Part shown: positions 24,581 to 32,479 of the stretch, piece by piece
How positions within the stretch are numbered: position 1 is the first letter of the stretch
Layout of the letters: each line of letters begins with the position of its first letter
NCBI RefSeq assembly: GCF_024519455.1
Contig: NZ_JALJRY010000009.1
Coordinates: 112,838 to 176,837, forward strand
Direction: 5' to 3'
Source of the DNA: Streptomyces sp. STR69
Lineage (GTDB): Bacteria; Actinomycetota; Actinomycetes; Streptomycetales; Streptomycetaceae
Length of the DNA: 64,000 nucleotides
The notes under the pieces: generated by a model
Database searches by the model: none
What the model saw: only the letters and a program-made list of their open reading frames with translations
Told to the model about the DNA's origin: nothing
Translations under genes and position numbers: made by a program

Positions 24581-24602
24581 GGCGATCCCTGCGGGGATCG
24601 CC
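24581..24602 (+). terminator. Terminator after ddlA
   Basis: 9-bp stem GGCGATCCC / GGGATCGCC with a 4-base loop, 25 bases past the ddlA stop. It overlaps the very end of the DUF3515 gene on the other strand. Confidence 0.6.
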
Positions 24603-25065
24603 TTCCGACGGACTTCGCCAGGTCGACCAGGGGCGCCAGACCGTCTCCGGTGCACACCTTCGGGATGGTCACCTCGACGTACGCCCTGCGCAGCGTCGTG
24701 GTGAACCGGAAGGACCCGTCGTCCTGTTTCTGCAGCAGCCGGCCGACGCCGTTCACCTCGACGCCGTCGGCCTCGGGGTCGTTCATCTTCGCGGGTCTCA
24801 CGACACCGCAGCGCAGTATGATCGCCGGGTTCCCCCAGCCCGCGGTCAGCGCGGACGCGGGCTCGGGATCCCGGCGGCCCTGGCCGTCGACCTTCGACGG
24901 CAGCACCTTGTCCAGATTCCGGCACAGCCCGGTGACCTTCGCGCCCGGTGAGGGAACCGCCGCCGACGCGTTGTCGTCTGCCGAGGAGCAGCCCGCGAGG
25001 GTGATCAGCGGGGCGAGCACGGACAGCCCGATGACAGAACGGCGCCGGTGACGGAGAGAGTTCAC
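24600..25065 (-). CDS. DUF3515 lipoprotein, 3' end apparently frameshifted
   Basis: Secreted lipoprotein of the DUF3515 family. Basic N-terminus, hydrophobic segment, and lipobox LAGC with the lipidated Cys near residue 26. The family core follows: ALTAGWGNPAIILRCGV near 72-88, VNGVGRLLQ and RFTTTLRRAYVEVTIP. The recognisable part ends at V153 (24607). Beyond it the frame has no stop for some 780 codons and runs antisense to ddlA and gpsA. In the adjacent frame the sequence reads RKAIPAGIAD, a plausible family ending, but that frame lacks a nearby stop too. The end given is therefore approximate. GTG start at 25065. Confidence 0.65.
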
Positions 25066-25085
25066 CGGCCAGGGGTAGACGGGGG

Positions 25086-25319
25086 CTACAGATGCACCAC
25101 CGGGCAGGTCAGGGTGCGGGTGATGCCGTCCACTTGCTGGACTTTGGCGACCACCATGCGGCCGAGGTCGTCGACCGTGTCGGCCTGGGCGCGCACGATC
25201 ACGTCGTACGGTCCTGTCACGTCCTCGGCCTGGATCACACCGGGAATCTTGCTGATCGTGTCGGCGACGGTCGACGCCTTGCCGACCTCCGTCTGGATCA
25301 GGATGTACGCCTGTACCAC
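25086..25319 (-). CDS. Stand-alone Lrp/AsnC ligand-binding (RAM) domain protein
   Basis: Protein of 77 residues consisting only of the AsnC/Lrp C-terminal RAM domain (VQAYILIQTEVGKA, then GPYDVIVRAQADTVDDLGRM). It has no helix-turn-helix. In related proteins this domain binds amino acids and drives oligomerisation; the stand-alone form could modulate full-length Lrp proteins. GTG start at 25319 with GGAGG upstream. It lies 20 bases downstream of the DUF3515 gene on the opposite-facing side of thiL, with 203 bases to the thiL start. Confidence 0.88.
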   Translation of the reverse strand: MVQAYILIQTEVGKASTVADTISKIPGVIQAEDVTGPYDVIVRAQADTVDDLGRMVVAKVQQVDGITRTLTCPVVHL

Positions 25320-25522
25320 GGAACCTCCAGGGCGGCCACGAGGATCATGTGGGGAAAAGGAACGCCACGGTATCGCGTCGCCGCTCACCGCGGGGAGACC
25401 CGCGGAAGCCCTTCCCCTCGTGCCGGGACGTGGGCACGACTGAAGTCGACGGTCACCTCGACCGTACCGAGCACACCGACGGCTCGCGACCGGGCGCTGC
25501 CGTCACGAGAAGAGGACGAACG

Positions 25523-26488
25523 ATGAAGGGCACCGTCGGTGAGTTGGGGGAGTTCGGGCTCATCAGGGAGCTCACTTCCCGACTCACCACCACTCCCTCG
25601 GTCCGGGTCGGCCCCGGCGACGACGCCGCGGTCGTCGCCGCGCCCGACCGCAGGGTCGTGGCGAGCACCGACATCCTGCTGGAGGGGCGGCACTTCCGCC
25701 GCGACTGGTCCACCGCCTACGACGTCGGACGCAAGGCCGCCGCGCAGAACCTCGCGGACATCGCCGCGATGGGCGCCGTACCGACCGCGCTGCTCCTCGG
25801 ACTGGTCGTGCCGGCCGAACTCCCGGTCACCTGGCCCATGGAGCTGATGGACGGCCTGCGCGACGAGTGCCAGGTCGCGGGTGCCTCGGTGGTCGGCGGC
25901 GATGTCGTACGAGGCGACACGATCATGGTGTCGATCACCGCGCTCGGTGATCTGCGCGGCCGGGAGCCGGTCACCCGGGCCGGCGCGCAGCCCGGTGACG
26001 TGGTCGCGGTGACCGGCTGGCTGGGCTGGTCCGCGGCCGGGTACGCGGTGCTGTCGCGGGGCTTCCGCTCGCCGCGCGCGTTCGTGGAGGCGCATCGGCG
26101 TCCCGAGCCGCCGTATCACGCGGGTCCGGCGGCGGCCGGGCTCGGCGCGACCTCGATGTGCGACGTCAGCGACGGGCTGATCGCCGATCTCGGGCACATC
26201 GCCGAGTCGAGCAAGGTCCGGATCGACATCCGCTCGGGCGCGATCGACATCCCGACCCAGATGCACGACATCGGACAGGCCGTCGGCGTCGACCCCATCC
26301 AGTGGGTGCTCACCGGGGGAGAGGACCACGCGATCGTGGCGACCTTCGCACCGGACGTGAAGCTGCCGGCCCGCTGGAAGGTGATCGGCGAGGTCCTCAA
26401 CCCGTCAGCGCTGCCCCAGGTGACCGTCGACGGGGCGCCGTGGACCAGCAAGGGCGGCTGGGACCACTTCGGGGACATCGAGTCGTGA
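25523..26488 (+). CDS. thiL: Thiamine-monophosphate kinase
   Basis: ThiL, 321 residues, phosphorylating thiamine monophosphate to thiamine diphosphate. Family features: GPGDDAAVV near residues 33-41, STDILLEGRHFRRDW, KAAAQNLADIAAMGA, VVGGDVVRGD, and the C-terminal CDVSDGLIADLGHIAE. ATG start at 25523 with AGAGGACG upstream; the longer open frame lacks family similarity. Its TGA overlaps the thiD start (GTGA). No TPP riboswitch is visible upstream. Confidence 0.96.
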   Translation: MKGTVGELGEFGLIRELTSRLTTTPSVRVGPGDDAAVVAAPDRRVVASTDILLEGRHFRRDWSTAYDVGRKAAAQNLADIAAMGAVPTALLLGLVVPAELPVTWPMELMDGLRDECQVAGASVVGGDVVRGDTIMVSITALGDLRGREPVTRAGAQPGDVVAVTGWLGWSAAGYAVLSRGFRSPRAFVEAHRRPEPPYHAGPAAAGLGATSMCDVSDGLIADLGHIAESSKVRIDIRSGAIDIPTQMHDIGQAVGVDPIQWVLTGGEDHAIVATFAPDVKLPARWKVIGEVLNPSALPQVTVDGAPWTSKGGWDHFGDIES

Positions 26489-27279
26489 AACCGCTTGTGC
26501 TGACCGTGGCCGGCTCCGACTCCGGTGGAGGGGCCGGAATCCAGGCCGACTTGAAGACGATGCTGGCGCTCGGCGTGCACGGCATGAGCGTCGTCACCGC
26601 CGTCACCGCGCAGAACTCCCTTGGCGTGCAAGGCGCTTGGGAACTTCCGGCGGAGGCGGTGCGCGCCCAGTACCGCAGCGTCGTCGACGACATCGGCGTA
26701 CAGGCCGTGAAGACCGGGATGCTGGCGTCGGCCGAACTCGTCGAGACGGTCGCGGAGTTGCTCGCGGGGACGGACGCCCCGGCCGTCGTCGACCCGGTCG
26801 GCATCTCGAAGCACGGGGACTCGCTGCTGGCGGACTCCGCGCTGGACGCCGTACGCACGAAGCTGCTTCCGGTCGCGACCGTGGCGACGCCGAACCTCGA
26901 CGAGGTGGCGCAGCTGACCGGCGTACGGGTCGAGACGGAGGGGCAGTTGCGGGACGCCGCGTCGGCTGTTCTCGCGTACGGGCCGCGCTGGGTGTTGATC
27001 AAGGGCGGTCATCTGCCGGGTGATGCGGTGGATCTGTTGACCGACGGCTCCGAGGAGCACTGGCTGCGCGCGCCCCGCTACGACAACCGGCACACCCACG
27101 GCACGGGCTGCACGCTCGCCTCGGCGATCGCCGCGCACCTTGCGATGGGGCGGTCGGTGCCGGAGGCGGTGACGGCGGCCAAGGAGTACGTCACCGGGGC
27201 GATCGCGGCCGGGTTCGCGCTGGGGGGCGGGATCGGGCCTGTGGATCACGGGTGGGCGCTACGGCGTGGGCTCTCCTGA
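26485..27279 (+). CDS. thiD: Hydroxymethylpyrimidine/phosphomethylpyrimidine kinase
   Basis: ThiD, ribokinase-fold kinase of 264 residues, phosphorylating HMP and HMP-P in the pyrimidine branch of thiamine synthesis. Opening LTVAGSDSGGGAGIQADLKT, middle KTGMLAS and VVDPVGISKHGDSLL, and the anion-hole/catalytic end THGTGCTLASAIAAHLA are present. GTG start at 26485 overlaps thiL by four bases, so the pair is co-translated. A terminator-like hairpin lies downstream but is better oriented for rpmB. Confidence 0.96.
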   Translation: MKPLVLTVAGSDSGGGAGIQADLKTMLALGVHGMSVVTAVTAQNSLGVQGAWELPAEAVRAQYRSVVDDIGVQAVKTGMLASAELVETVAELLAGTDAPAVVDPVGISKHGDSLLADSALDAVRTKLLPVATVATPNLDEVAQLTGVRVETEGQLRDAASAVLAYGPRWVLIKGGHLPGDAVDLLTDGSEEHWLRAPRYDNRHTHGTGCTLASAIAAHLAMGRSVPEAVTAAKEYVTGAIAAGFALGGGIGPVDHGWALRRGLS

Positions 27280-27322
27280 AGCGCGGGTTGTCCGAAGCGC
27301 GGGTCTTCTGGCATGGCACGGC

Positions 27323-27352
27323 AAAAAGCCGGCCCACACGAGGTGGACCGGC
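27323..27352 (-). terminator. Terminator of rpmB
   Basis: On the minus strand a GCCGG-x-CCAC type stem (nine of ten pairs) with a 5-base loop is followed by TTTTTGCC, a classical intrinsic terminator 42 bases past the rpmB stop. It also separates rpmB from the convergent thiD. Confidence 0.7.
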
Positions 27353-27393
27353 TCGATGCAGCGAACCAGCAGTGGCCGCGCGCTAGCAGTACG

Positions 27394-27579
27394 TCAGCGC
27401 GAGACCTTGCCGGCCTTGATGCACGAGGTGCAAGCGTTCACGCGCTTCGGCGTCCCGCCGACCACGGTACGAACGCGCTGGATGTTCGGGTTCCAGCGAC
27501 GCGGCGTACGGCGGTGCGAGTGCGAGATGTTGTTGCCGAAGCCCGGCCCCTTGCCGCAGACGTCGCAGTTGGCAGCCAC
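27394..27579 (-). CDS. rpmB: 50S ribosomal protein L28
   Basis: L28, 61 residues, part of the large ribosomal subunit. It is the zinc-ribbon form: CDVCGKGPGFG near the N-terminus and CTSCIKAGK near the C-terminus supply four cysteines. Basic centre HSHRRTPRRWNPNIQ is standard. Single gene, minus strand, between thiD and a yloV-like gene; this neighbourhood (thiamine gene, rpmB, yloV, recG) is also found in Firmicutes. Streptomyces often encode a second, cysteine-free L28 elsewhere that replaces this one under zinc limitation. Confidence 0.97.
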   Translation of the reverse strand: MAANCDVCGKGPGFGNNISHSHRRTPRRWNPNIQRVRTVVGGTPKRVNACTSCIKAGKVSR

Positions 27580-27836
27580 GGGTCACTCCAAAGACTTCAG
27601 ATGCACAGATGCACTTACGGATGATCCCGGCACGCCGGGATCAGGATCTAGGATCTGATGTGGCGCTGCCAGGGGGGATGGCCCGATCGGGATCGGGCAA
27701 CCGGAGCAGCATACAACGACTGCGCCGGTTCAACGAAACTACCATGCCTGGTCGAGGGCCTGCTCCGGCCCTCCTCGGGCCCGGCCCCCTCCGGGGTCTA
27801 CGCTGCGTGCCAGTCCAGCAGCTCAAGGAGGCGCAG

Positions 27837-29525
27837 GTGCCGCAGGTGCCGCAGACATTCTTCGATGCTCTCGCGGTGCGTACCTGGTGCGGTCTCGCGC
27901 TGCGCGCGCTGGGGCGTGCGCGCGAGGAGATCGACGCCATCAACGTGTATCCCGTAGCGGACGGCGACACCGGCACCAACCTCTACCTGACCATGGAGTC
28001 CGCCGTCACGACCGTCGAGGCGGTGTTCGCCGGACACGGCACCCTGACCGAGCAGAAGCCGCCGCTGGCCGACGCCGCCCACGCGATGGCCCACGGGGCG
28101 CTCATAGGGGCGCGCGGCAACTCCGGGACGATCCTCGCGCAGCTGCTGCGGGGCATGGCCCAGGTGCTCGCCGCCGACGGTGAGACGGCTCACACGGACG
28201 GGGAGGGGCTGCGGCTCGCGCTGCGGCACGCGGCCGACTCCGCCCGGCAGGCCGTGGCCCACCCGGTCGAGGGCACGGTCCTCTCGGTCGCCTCGGCGGC
28301 GGCCGACGCGGCCGACGACACCGAGGGCGACTGCGGGACGGTGGCGCGGGCCGCCTACGACGGGGCGTGCGCGGCGCTGGCCGCGACCCCGGGGCAGCTG
28401 GCCGTCCTGGAGCGCGCGGGAGTGGTCGACGCGGGCGGACGGGGGCTGGTGGCGGTGCTGGCCGCACTGGTGGAGACGTTCACCCGGGAGGCGCCGGTCT
28501 TCGGGGGGCACGCACGCGTGGAGGCCGTTTCGGCTTCCGGTGCTCCCGGGGTCGACGACGTCCTCCTCTGCGAGGACGACCCGACAGCAGCCCAGGAGGG
28601 CGGTCCCGCCTACGAGGTGATCTACCTCCTGGAGGCCGAGGACACGGCCGTGACCCGACTGCGGGACCGGCTCGACGCGCTCGGCGACTCGCTCGTCGTC
28701 GTCGGCGGCGACGGCCTCTGGAACGTCCATGTGCACGTCGACGACGCCGGCGCCGCCGTGGAGGCGGGCGTCGAGGCCGGCCGGCCGTACCGCATCCGGA
28801 TCACCCACTTCGGGCTCGGCGACGTCCACACCACCGGCGCCGAACGGCCGCCCCGGGAGCGCGCCCAGCGGGCCGTCGTCGCCGTCGTCCCCGGCGAGGG
28901 ACTGGCGGGGCTCTACGGCGAGGCCGGCGCGACCACCGTGCTCGCGCGCCCCGGGGAGCCGCCCGCCAGCGGGGAGCTGGTCGATGCCCTGCGGCGGGCA
29001 CACGCGCGTGAGGTCGTACTGCTGCCCAACGACGCCGACCTGCGGCACACGGCGGCGGCAGCGGCCGAGCAGGCCCGCGCCGAGGGCATCCGGGTCGCGC
29101 TGATCCCGACGCGCTCCGCGGTCCAGGGGATCGCCGCGCTCGCCGTGCACGAGCCCGAGCGCCGCTTCGACGAGGACGTCGTCTCCATGACCTCGGCGGC
29201 CGGCGCGACCCGCTACGCCGAGGTCGCCGTCGCCGAACGCCAGTCCTGGACCATGGCCGGCATCTGCCAGGCCGGGGACGTCCTGGGCCTCGTCGACGGC
29301 GACGTGGCGGTGATCGGCGCCGATGTCACCGCCACCGCCCGGGCCGTCCTCGACCGCATGCTCGCGGCCGGCGGCGAACTCGTCACCCTCGTCCTCGGCG
29401 ACGAGGCCCCCGAGAGCGTCACCGACGTCCTGGAGGTCCACGTCCGCGAGTCGTACCTCGCCGTCGACACGGTCGTGTACCGGGGCGGCCGGCAGGGCGC
29501 GCTGCTGCTCATCGGCGTCGAGTAG
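27837..29525 (+). CDS. DAK2-domain protein, YloV/FakA-like
   Basis: DAK2-fusion protein of 562 residues, related to YloV, which in Firmicutes is the fatty-acid kinase subunit FakA. The N-terminal DAK2 domain has the nucleotide/metal loop NVYPVADGDTGTNLYLTM near residues 38-55 and ARGNSGTILAQLLRG near 90-104. A linker follows, then a C-terminal domain with the family pattern VVAVVPGEGLAGLY and DVVSMTSAAGATRYAEVAVA. GTG at 27837 has AAGGAGG five bases upstream; a second GTG is three codons on. A partner FakB (DegV) gene is not in the window. Position beside rpmB and near recG is an ancient arrangement. Confidence 0.88.
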   Translation: MPQVPQTFFDALAVRTWCGLALRALGRAREEIDAINVYPVADGDTGTNLYLTMESAVTTVEAVFAGHGTLTEQKPPLADAAHAMAHGALIGARGNSGTILAQLLRGMAQVLAADGETAHTDGEGLRLALRHAADSARQAVAHPVEGTVLSVASAAADAADDTEGDCGTVARAAYDGACAALAATPGQLAVLERAGVVDAGGRGLVAVLAALVETFTREAPVFGGHARVEAVSASGAPGVDDVLLCEDDPTAAQEGGPAYEVIYLLEAEDTAVTRLRDRLDALGDSLVVVGGDGLWNVHVHVDDAGAAVEAGVEAGRPYRIRITHFGLGDVHTTGAERPPRERAQRAVVAVVPGEGLAGLYGEAGATTVLARPGEPPASGELVDALRRAHAREVVLLPNDADLRHTAAAAAEQARAEGIRVALIPTRSAVQGIAALAVHEPERRFDEDVVSMTSAAGATRYAEVAVAERQSWTMAGICQAGDVLGLVDGDVAVIGADVTATARAVLDRMLAAGGELVTLVLGDEAPESVTDVLEVHVRESYLAVDTVVYRGGRQGALLLIGVE

Positions 29526-29539
29526 GGCCGAAGTAGGGC

Positions 29540-32479
29540 CTACTTGTCGGTCTGCTCCTCCATCAGCTGGAGCAGCTGCTCCGCCTCGGCGCGACGGGCC
29601 CGTACCGTCTCGTCGCCGTCGTCGGCACCCTCGTAGGCCTTCAGCACGCCACGCGCACGTGCCGCCGCGTCCGCGGGACGGCTGAGGTCCGCCTCCAGCC
29701 AGCCCGCGGCGAGTTCGGCGGCGGTGCGGGTGTGCACGGCGCCCTCCCCGAGGGCGGCGAAGACCGCGACGGCCTCCGCGGTCTGCGTCAGCGCGTCCTC
29801 GAACGCGCCCTGGATCGCGGTGTCCTCGGCCTCCTCGGCGACGGAACGCGCCAGCAGCTCGCCGAACTGCCGGTGCGTGTGGCCGAGTTCACCGGTGAGC
29901 CGCTGCCGCGTCTCCTCGTCGTCCGTCACCAGCAGGGCCGCCTCGCACTCCTCGATCGCGGCCGACATCAACTCCCGCGCGCCGTCCAGGCCCAGGTCCG
30001 CCAGGTCCGCGCGCAACGCCAGCCAGGCGCGGGCGCGCAGCGAACGCACCAGCCCGTGCACGTTCCCCAGGGATCGCCACAGGTCGCCCGCGCGCGTGTA
30101 TGCCTGGTCCGCCTCGGTGTGCAGCCCCGCGTGCCCCAGGGACTCGGCGGCGAGATGGGCGAGCGTCGCGTGGTCGTGCTGCTCGGGCCAGTGCCGGGCG
30201 ATCTCGGCCGCCTGCAACCGCCGTTCGGCAGCCGCCCGGTGCTCGCCCAGCTCGCTCAGACAGTCCCCGAGCCACCACTTCGTCTGTACGACCGCGCCGT
30301 CGCCGTGCGTCTCGGCACTCAAGTCGGGCAGCGCCGACTCCAGCACCTCCGCGGCCTCGGCCCACCGGCCCTGACGCAGCAGGAAGCCGCCCAGCTGGTG
30401 CCGTGCCCAGGCGCCCAGCGTCGGGCCCTCGCCCGCCTCGTCGGACCAGTGCGCGGCCTCCAGGGCGTGTTCCGCCGCCTCCTGGGCCCGGCCCCGGCCG
30501 CCGAGCACCTCGGCGAGCTGGAGGTGCAGCTGTGCCCGCCCCGGCGCCTCCAGATACGGCCCACCGTGCTCCAGGGCGGCCCGCAGTGCCCGCTCCGTCT
30601 CCGCGATGTCGCCGAGCTGATGGGCGAGCCCGGCCAGCCGGGCCTCGTACTCCACCGCGAACCACGGCAGCCCCGCGCCCACGAATGCCGTCGACGCCTT
30701 CGCGAACAGTCGGACGGCGGTCTCCGCGTCCCCGCCCCGCAGCGCGAGTTCGGCGAGCATCGCCTGCCCCTCGGCCCCCCGCGCGGCCAGCCGGACATCA
30801 TCCCCGGTGTGCCCGTCGACCAGGGCCAGCACCTCCCGGACGGCGGCCTCGGCGGCGGCCAGGACCTCGCCGTCGGGGGAGTCGCCCGAGGGATCCTCGT
30901 GCACGCCCCGCATCAGGACGCGCGCCCGGCTCATCAGCACACCCGCCGCCTGCCGTACGCCCGTGGCGCCCTCGGCGTACAGGGCGAGCACCCCGTCGTA
31001 CGGCTCGGCGATCGCCGCGAGGGCCTCGTCGACCTCGCCCGTGAGAGCGCGTACGTACGCCCCGCGCGCGCGTGCCGCCCACGCCTCCCCGGGGTCGCCC
31101 GCCTCCGCGTACAGCTCCGCGGCGCGCTCGAAGAGGGCGATGCCCTCGGGGCCCCGGTCCATCGCCTGGTGGTCGGCGATCTCCGCGCGGTCGAGGGCGG
31201 CAAGCTCGACGCCCTCGGCGGCCCGGGCGACGGCCAACCAGGCCTCCACGGCGTGCGGTTGCAGGGTGTCCGACAGTCGCCGCGCCTCCGCGAGCAGCGC
31301 GGAGAGGTCCTTCTCCGGGGCCGGTCCGGGGGTGGGTTCGGTCACCGGTGCCGTGGTCGGCCGGCCCGCCGAACGCACTCCCAGGGGCAGCCGTTCCACC
31401 AGGGGACGCTGATCCATACGCGCGCGTGCCCGGTCGCCGACACGGGTCGTGCCGTTGCGCTCGTCGAAGCGGGCGGCCAGTGCGAGGGCCTCCACGCGCG
31501 CGTGGGCGGCGAGTTCACGTGCCGTCCAGGGCCGGCCGGCCGGTCCCGGCACCCGCTGGTCGCCGAGCCCCAACTCGGTCAGCCGGTCCATCAGCAACGT
31601 CACCACGGACAGGAACTCCAGCCCGCTGCGCGGGTTCCCGGAGTCCGTGAAGTACGCCGGACGCTCCGCCAGCAGCTCCAGACCGCGCGCCTCGTTGCCG
31701 CTCAGCGCGCAGAACTCCACATGGTCCGCGTACGCGCCCCGCATGCTCTCCATGGGCCGTACGAGCCGGAAGCCCCGCAGATGATGGGCGCGCGCCTCGT
31801 CGGCCCGCCCCAGGCGCAGCAGCGGGGCCAGGGAGGACGCGAGGACGGTGTGCGGTTCGTGGGCGCAGGTGAACTCGCCCTCCAGGACCGGACCCCACAG
31901 ATCGAGGGCCTCGGCGTCCCGCCCCCGCTCGACCTGCCACGCGCCCTGGCTGTGCAGTTCGCACGCGTGGCAGTCGGCCATGGTGTCCCGGTCGGCGGCC
32001 AGCCACGCGGTGTACGCCCGATCGGCCCGCGCCAGGTCCCCGACGTGCGAGGCGACGCTGAACTCGGCGCTGCGCACCGCCCGTTCGGAGTGCCCGGCCA
32101 GCCGGTAGCGGTGCTCCATCTCGGCGAGCCACTTCTCGATCGACGCGAGCGGGATGTGCGGCTGGCCCAGCATCCCGGACGACATCCACTTGAAGACCCA
32201 GTGCAGCGAGTGGATCTCGTACTCGTCGAAGTCCTCGGGCCGTTCGTCCCACATGCGCAACAGGCGCGCGAAGGGGACGAACATCTTGTCCTTCTCGGAG
32301 CTGTAGTTGTAGACCTTCAGCTGGTGTCCGAGCGCCTCGATCACCGCGAGGGGGATGTCCAACTTCTCGGCCTCGGCGAGCAGTTGCTCCGCGCGCGCGT
32401 TGCGGGCCGGTCCCTCCGGCTCCTCGGAGTTCTCGGCCATCGCCCGGCGCAGCGCGTCGAAGTCCGTGATCCCTGTCAT
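29540..32479 (-). CDS. Large TPR-repeat protein coupled to HSP90-like gene
   Basis: Protein of 979 residues without signal peptide or membrane segment. The N-terminal 400 residues are helical with Trp-rich motifs (HSLHWVFKWMSSGMLGQ near 90; ACELHSQGAWQVERGRDAEALDLWG near 165). A Pro-rich linker near 385-405 leads to a long C-terminal array of TPR-like helix pairs (repeated A-x-W-x-R, L-G-x-A-x-x-Y and E-A-A-x-x-L-E patterns). The ATG at 32479 shares its A with the TGA of the HSP90-like gene, so the two are translated together. TPR proteins are the classic HSP90 co-chaperones in eukaryotes; such a pairing in bacteria is little described. Function is inferred from this coupling only. Confidence 0.85.
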   Translation of the reverse strand: MTGITDFDALRRAMAENSEEPEGPARNARAEQLLAEAEKLDIPLAVIEALGHQLKVYNYSSEKDKMFVPFARLLRMWDERPEDFDEYEIHSLHWVFKWMSSGMLGQPHIPLASIEKWLAEMEHRYRLAGHSERAVRSAEFSVASHVGDLARADRAYTAWLAADRDTMADCHACELHSQGAWQVERGRDAEALDLWGPVLEGEFTCAHEPHTVLASSLAPLLRLGRADEARAHHLRGFRLVRPMESMRGAYADHVEFCALSGNEARGLELLAERPAYFTDSGNPRSGLEFLSVVTLLMDRLTELGLGDQRVPGPAGRPWTARELAAHARVEALALAARFDERNGTTRVGDRARARMDQRPLVERLPLGVRSAGRPTTAPVTEPTPGPAPEKDLSALLAEARRLSDTLQPHAVEAWLAVARAAEGVELAALDRAEIADHQAMDRGPEGIALFERAAELYAEAGDPGEAWAARARGAYVRALTGEVDEALAAIAEPYDGVLALYAEGATGVRQAAGVLMSRARVLMRGVHEDPSGDSPDGEVLAAAEAAVREVLALVDGHTGDDVRLAARGAEGQAMLAELALRGGDAETAVRLFAKASTAFVGAGLPWFAVEYEARLAGLAHQLGDIAETERALRAALEHGGPYLEAPGRAQLHLQLAEVLGGRGRAQEAAEHALEAAHWSDEAGEGPTLGAWARHQLGGFLLRQGRWAEAAEVLESALPDLSAETHGDGAVVQTKWWLGDCLSELGEHRAAAERRLQAAEIARHWPEQHDHATLAHLAAESLGHAGLHTEADQAYTRAGDLWRSLGNVHGLVRSLRARAWLALRADLADLGLDGARELMSAAIEECEAALLVTDDEETRQRLTGELGHTHRQFGELLARSVAEEAEDTAIQGAFEDALTQTAEAVAVFAALGEGAVHTRTAAELAAGWLEADLSRPADAAARARGVLKAYEGADDGDETVRARRAEAEQLLQLMEEQTDK

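Noticed and set aside
25320..25522. A TPP riboswitch before thiL
   Set aside because: The CTGAGA-type core and paired helices are absent; only a short GC-rich leader with a ribosome binding site is present.
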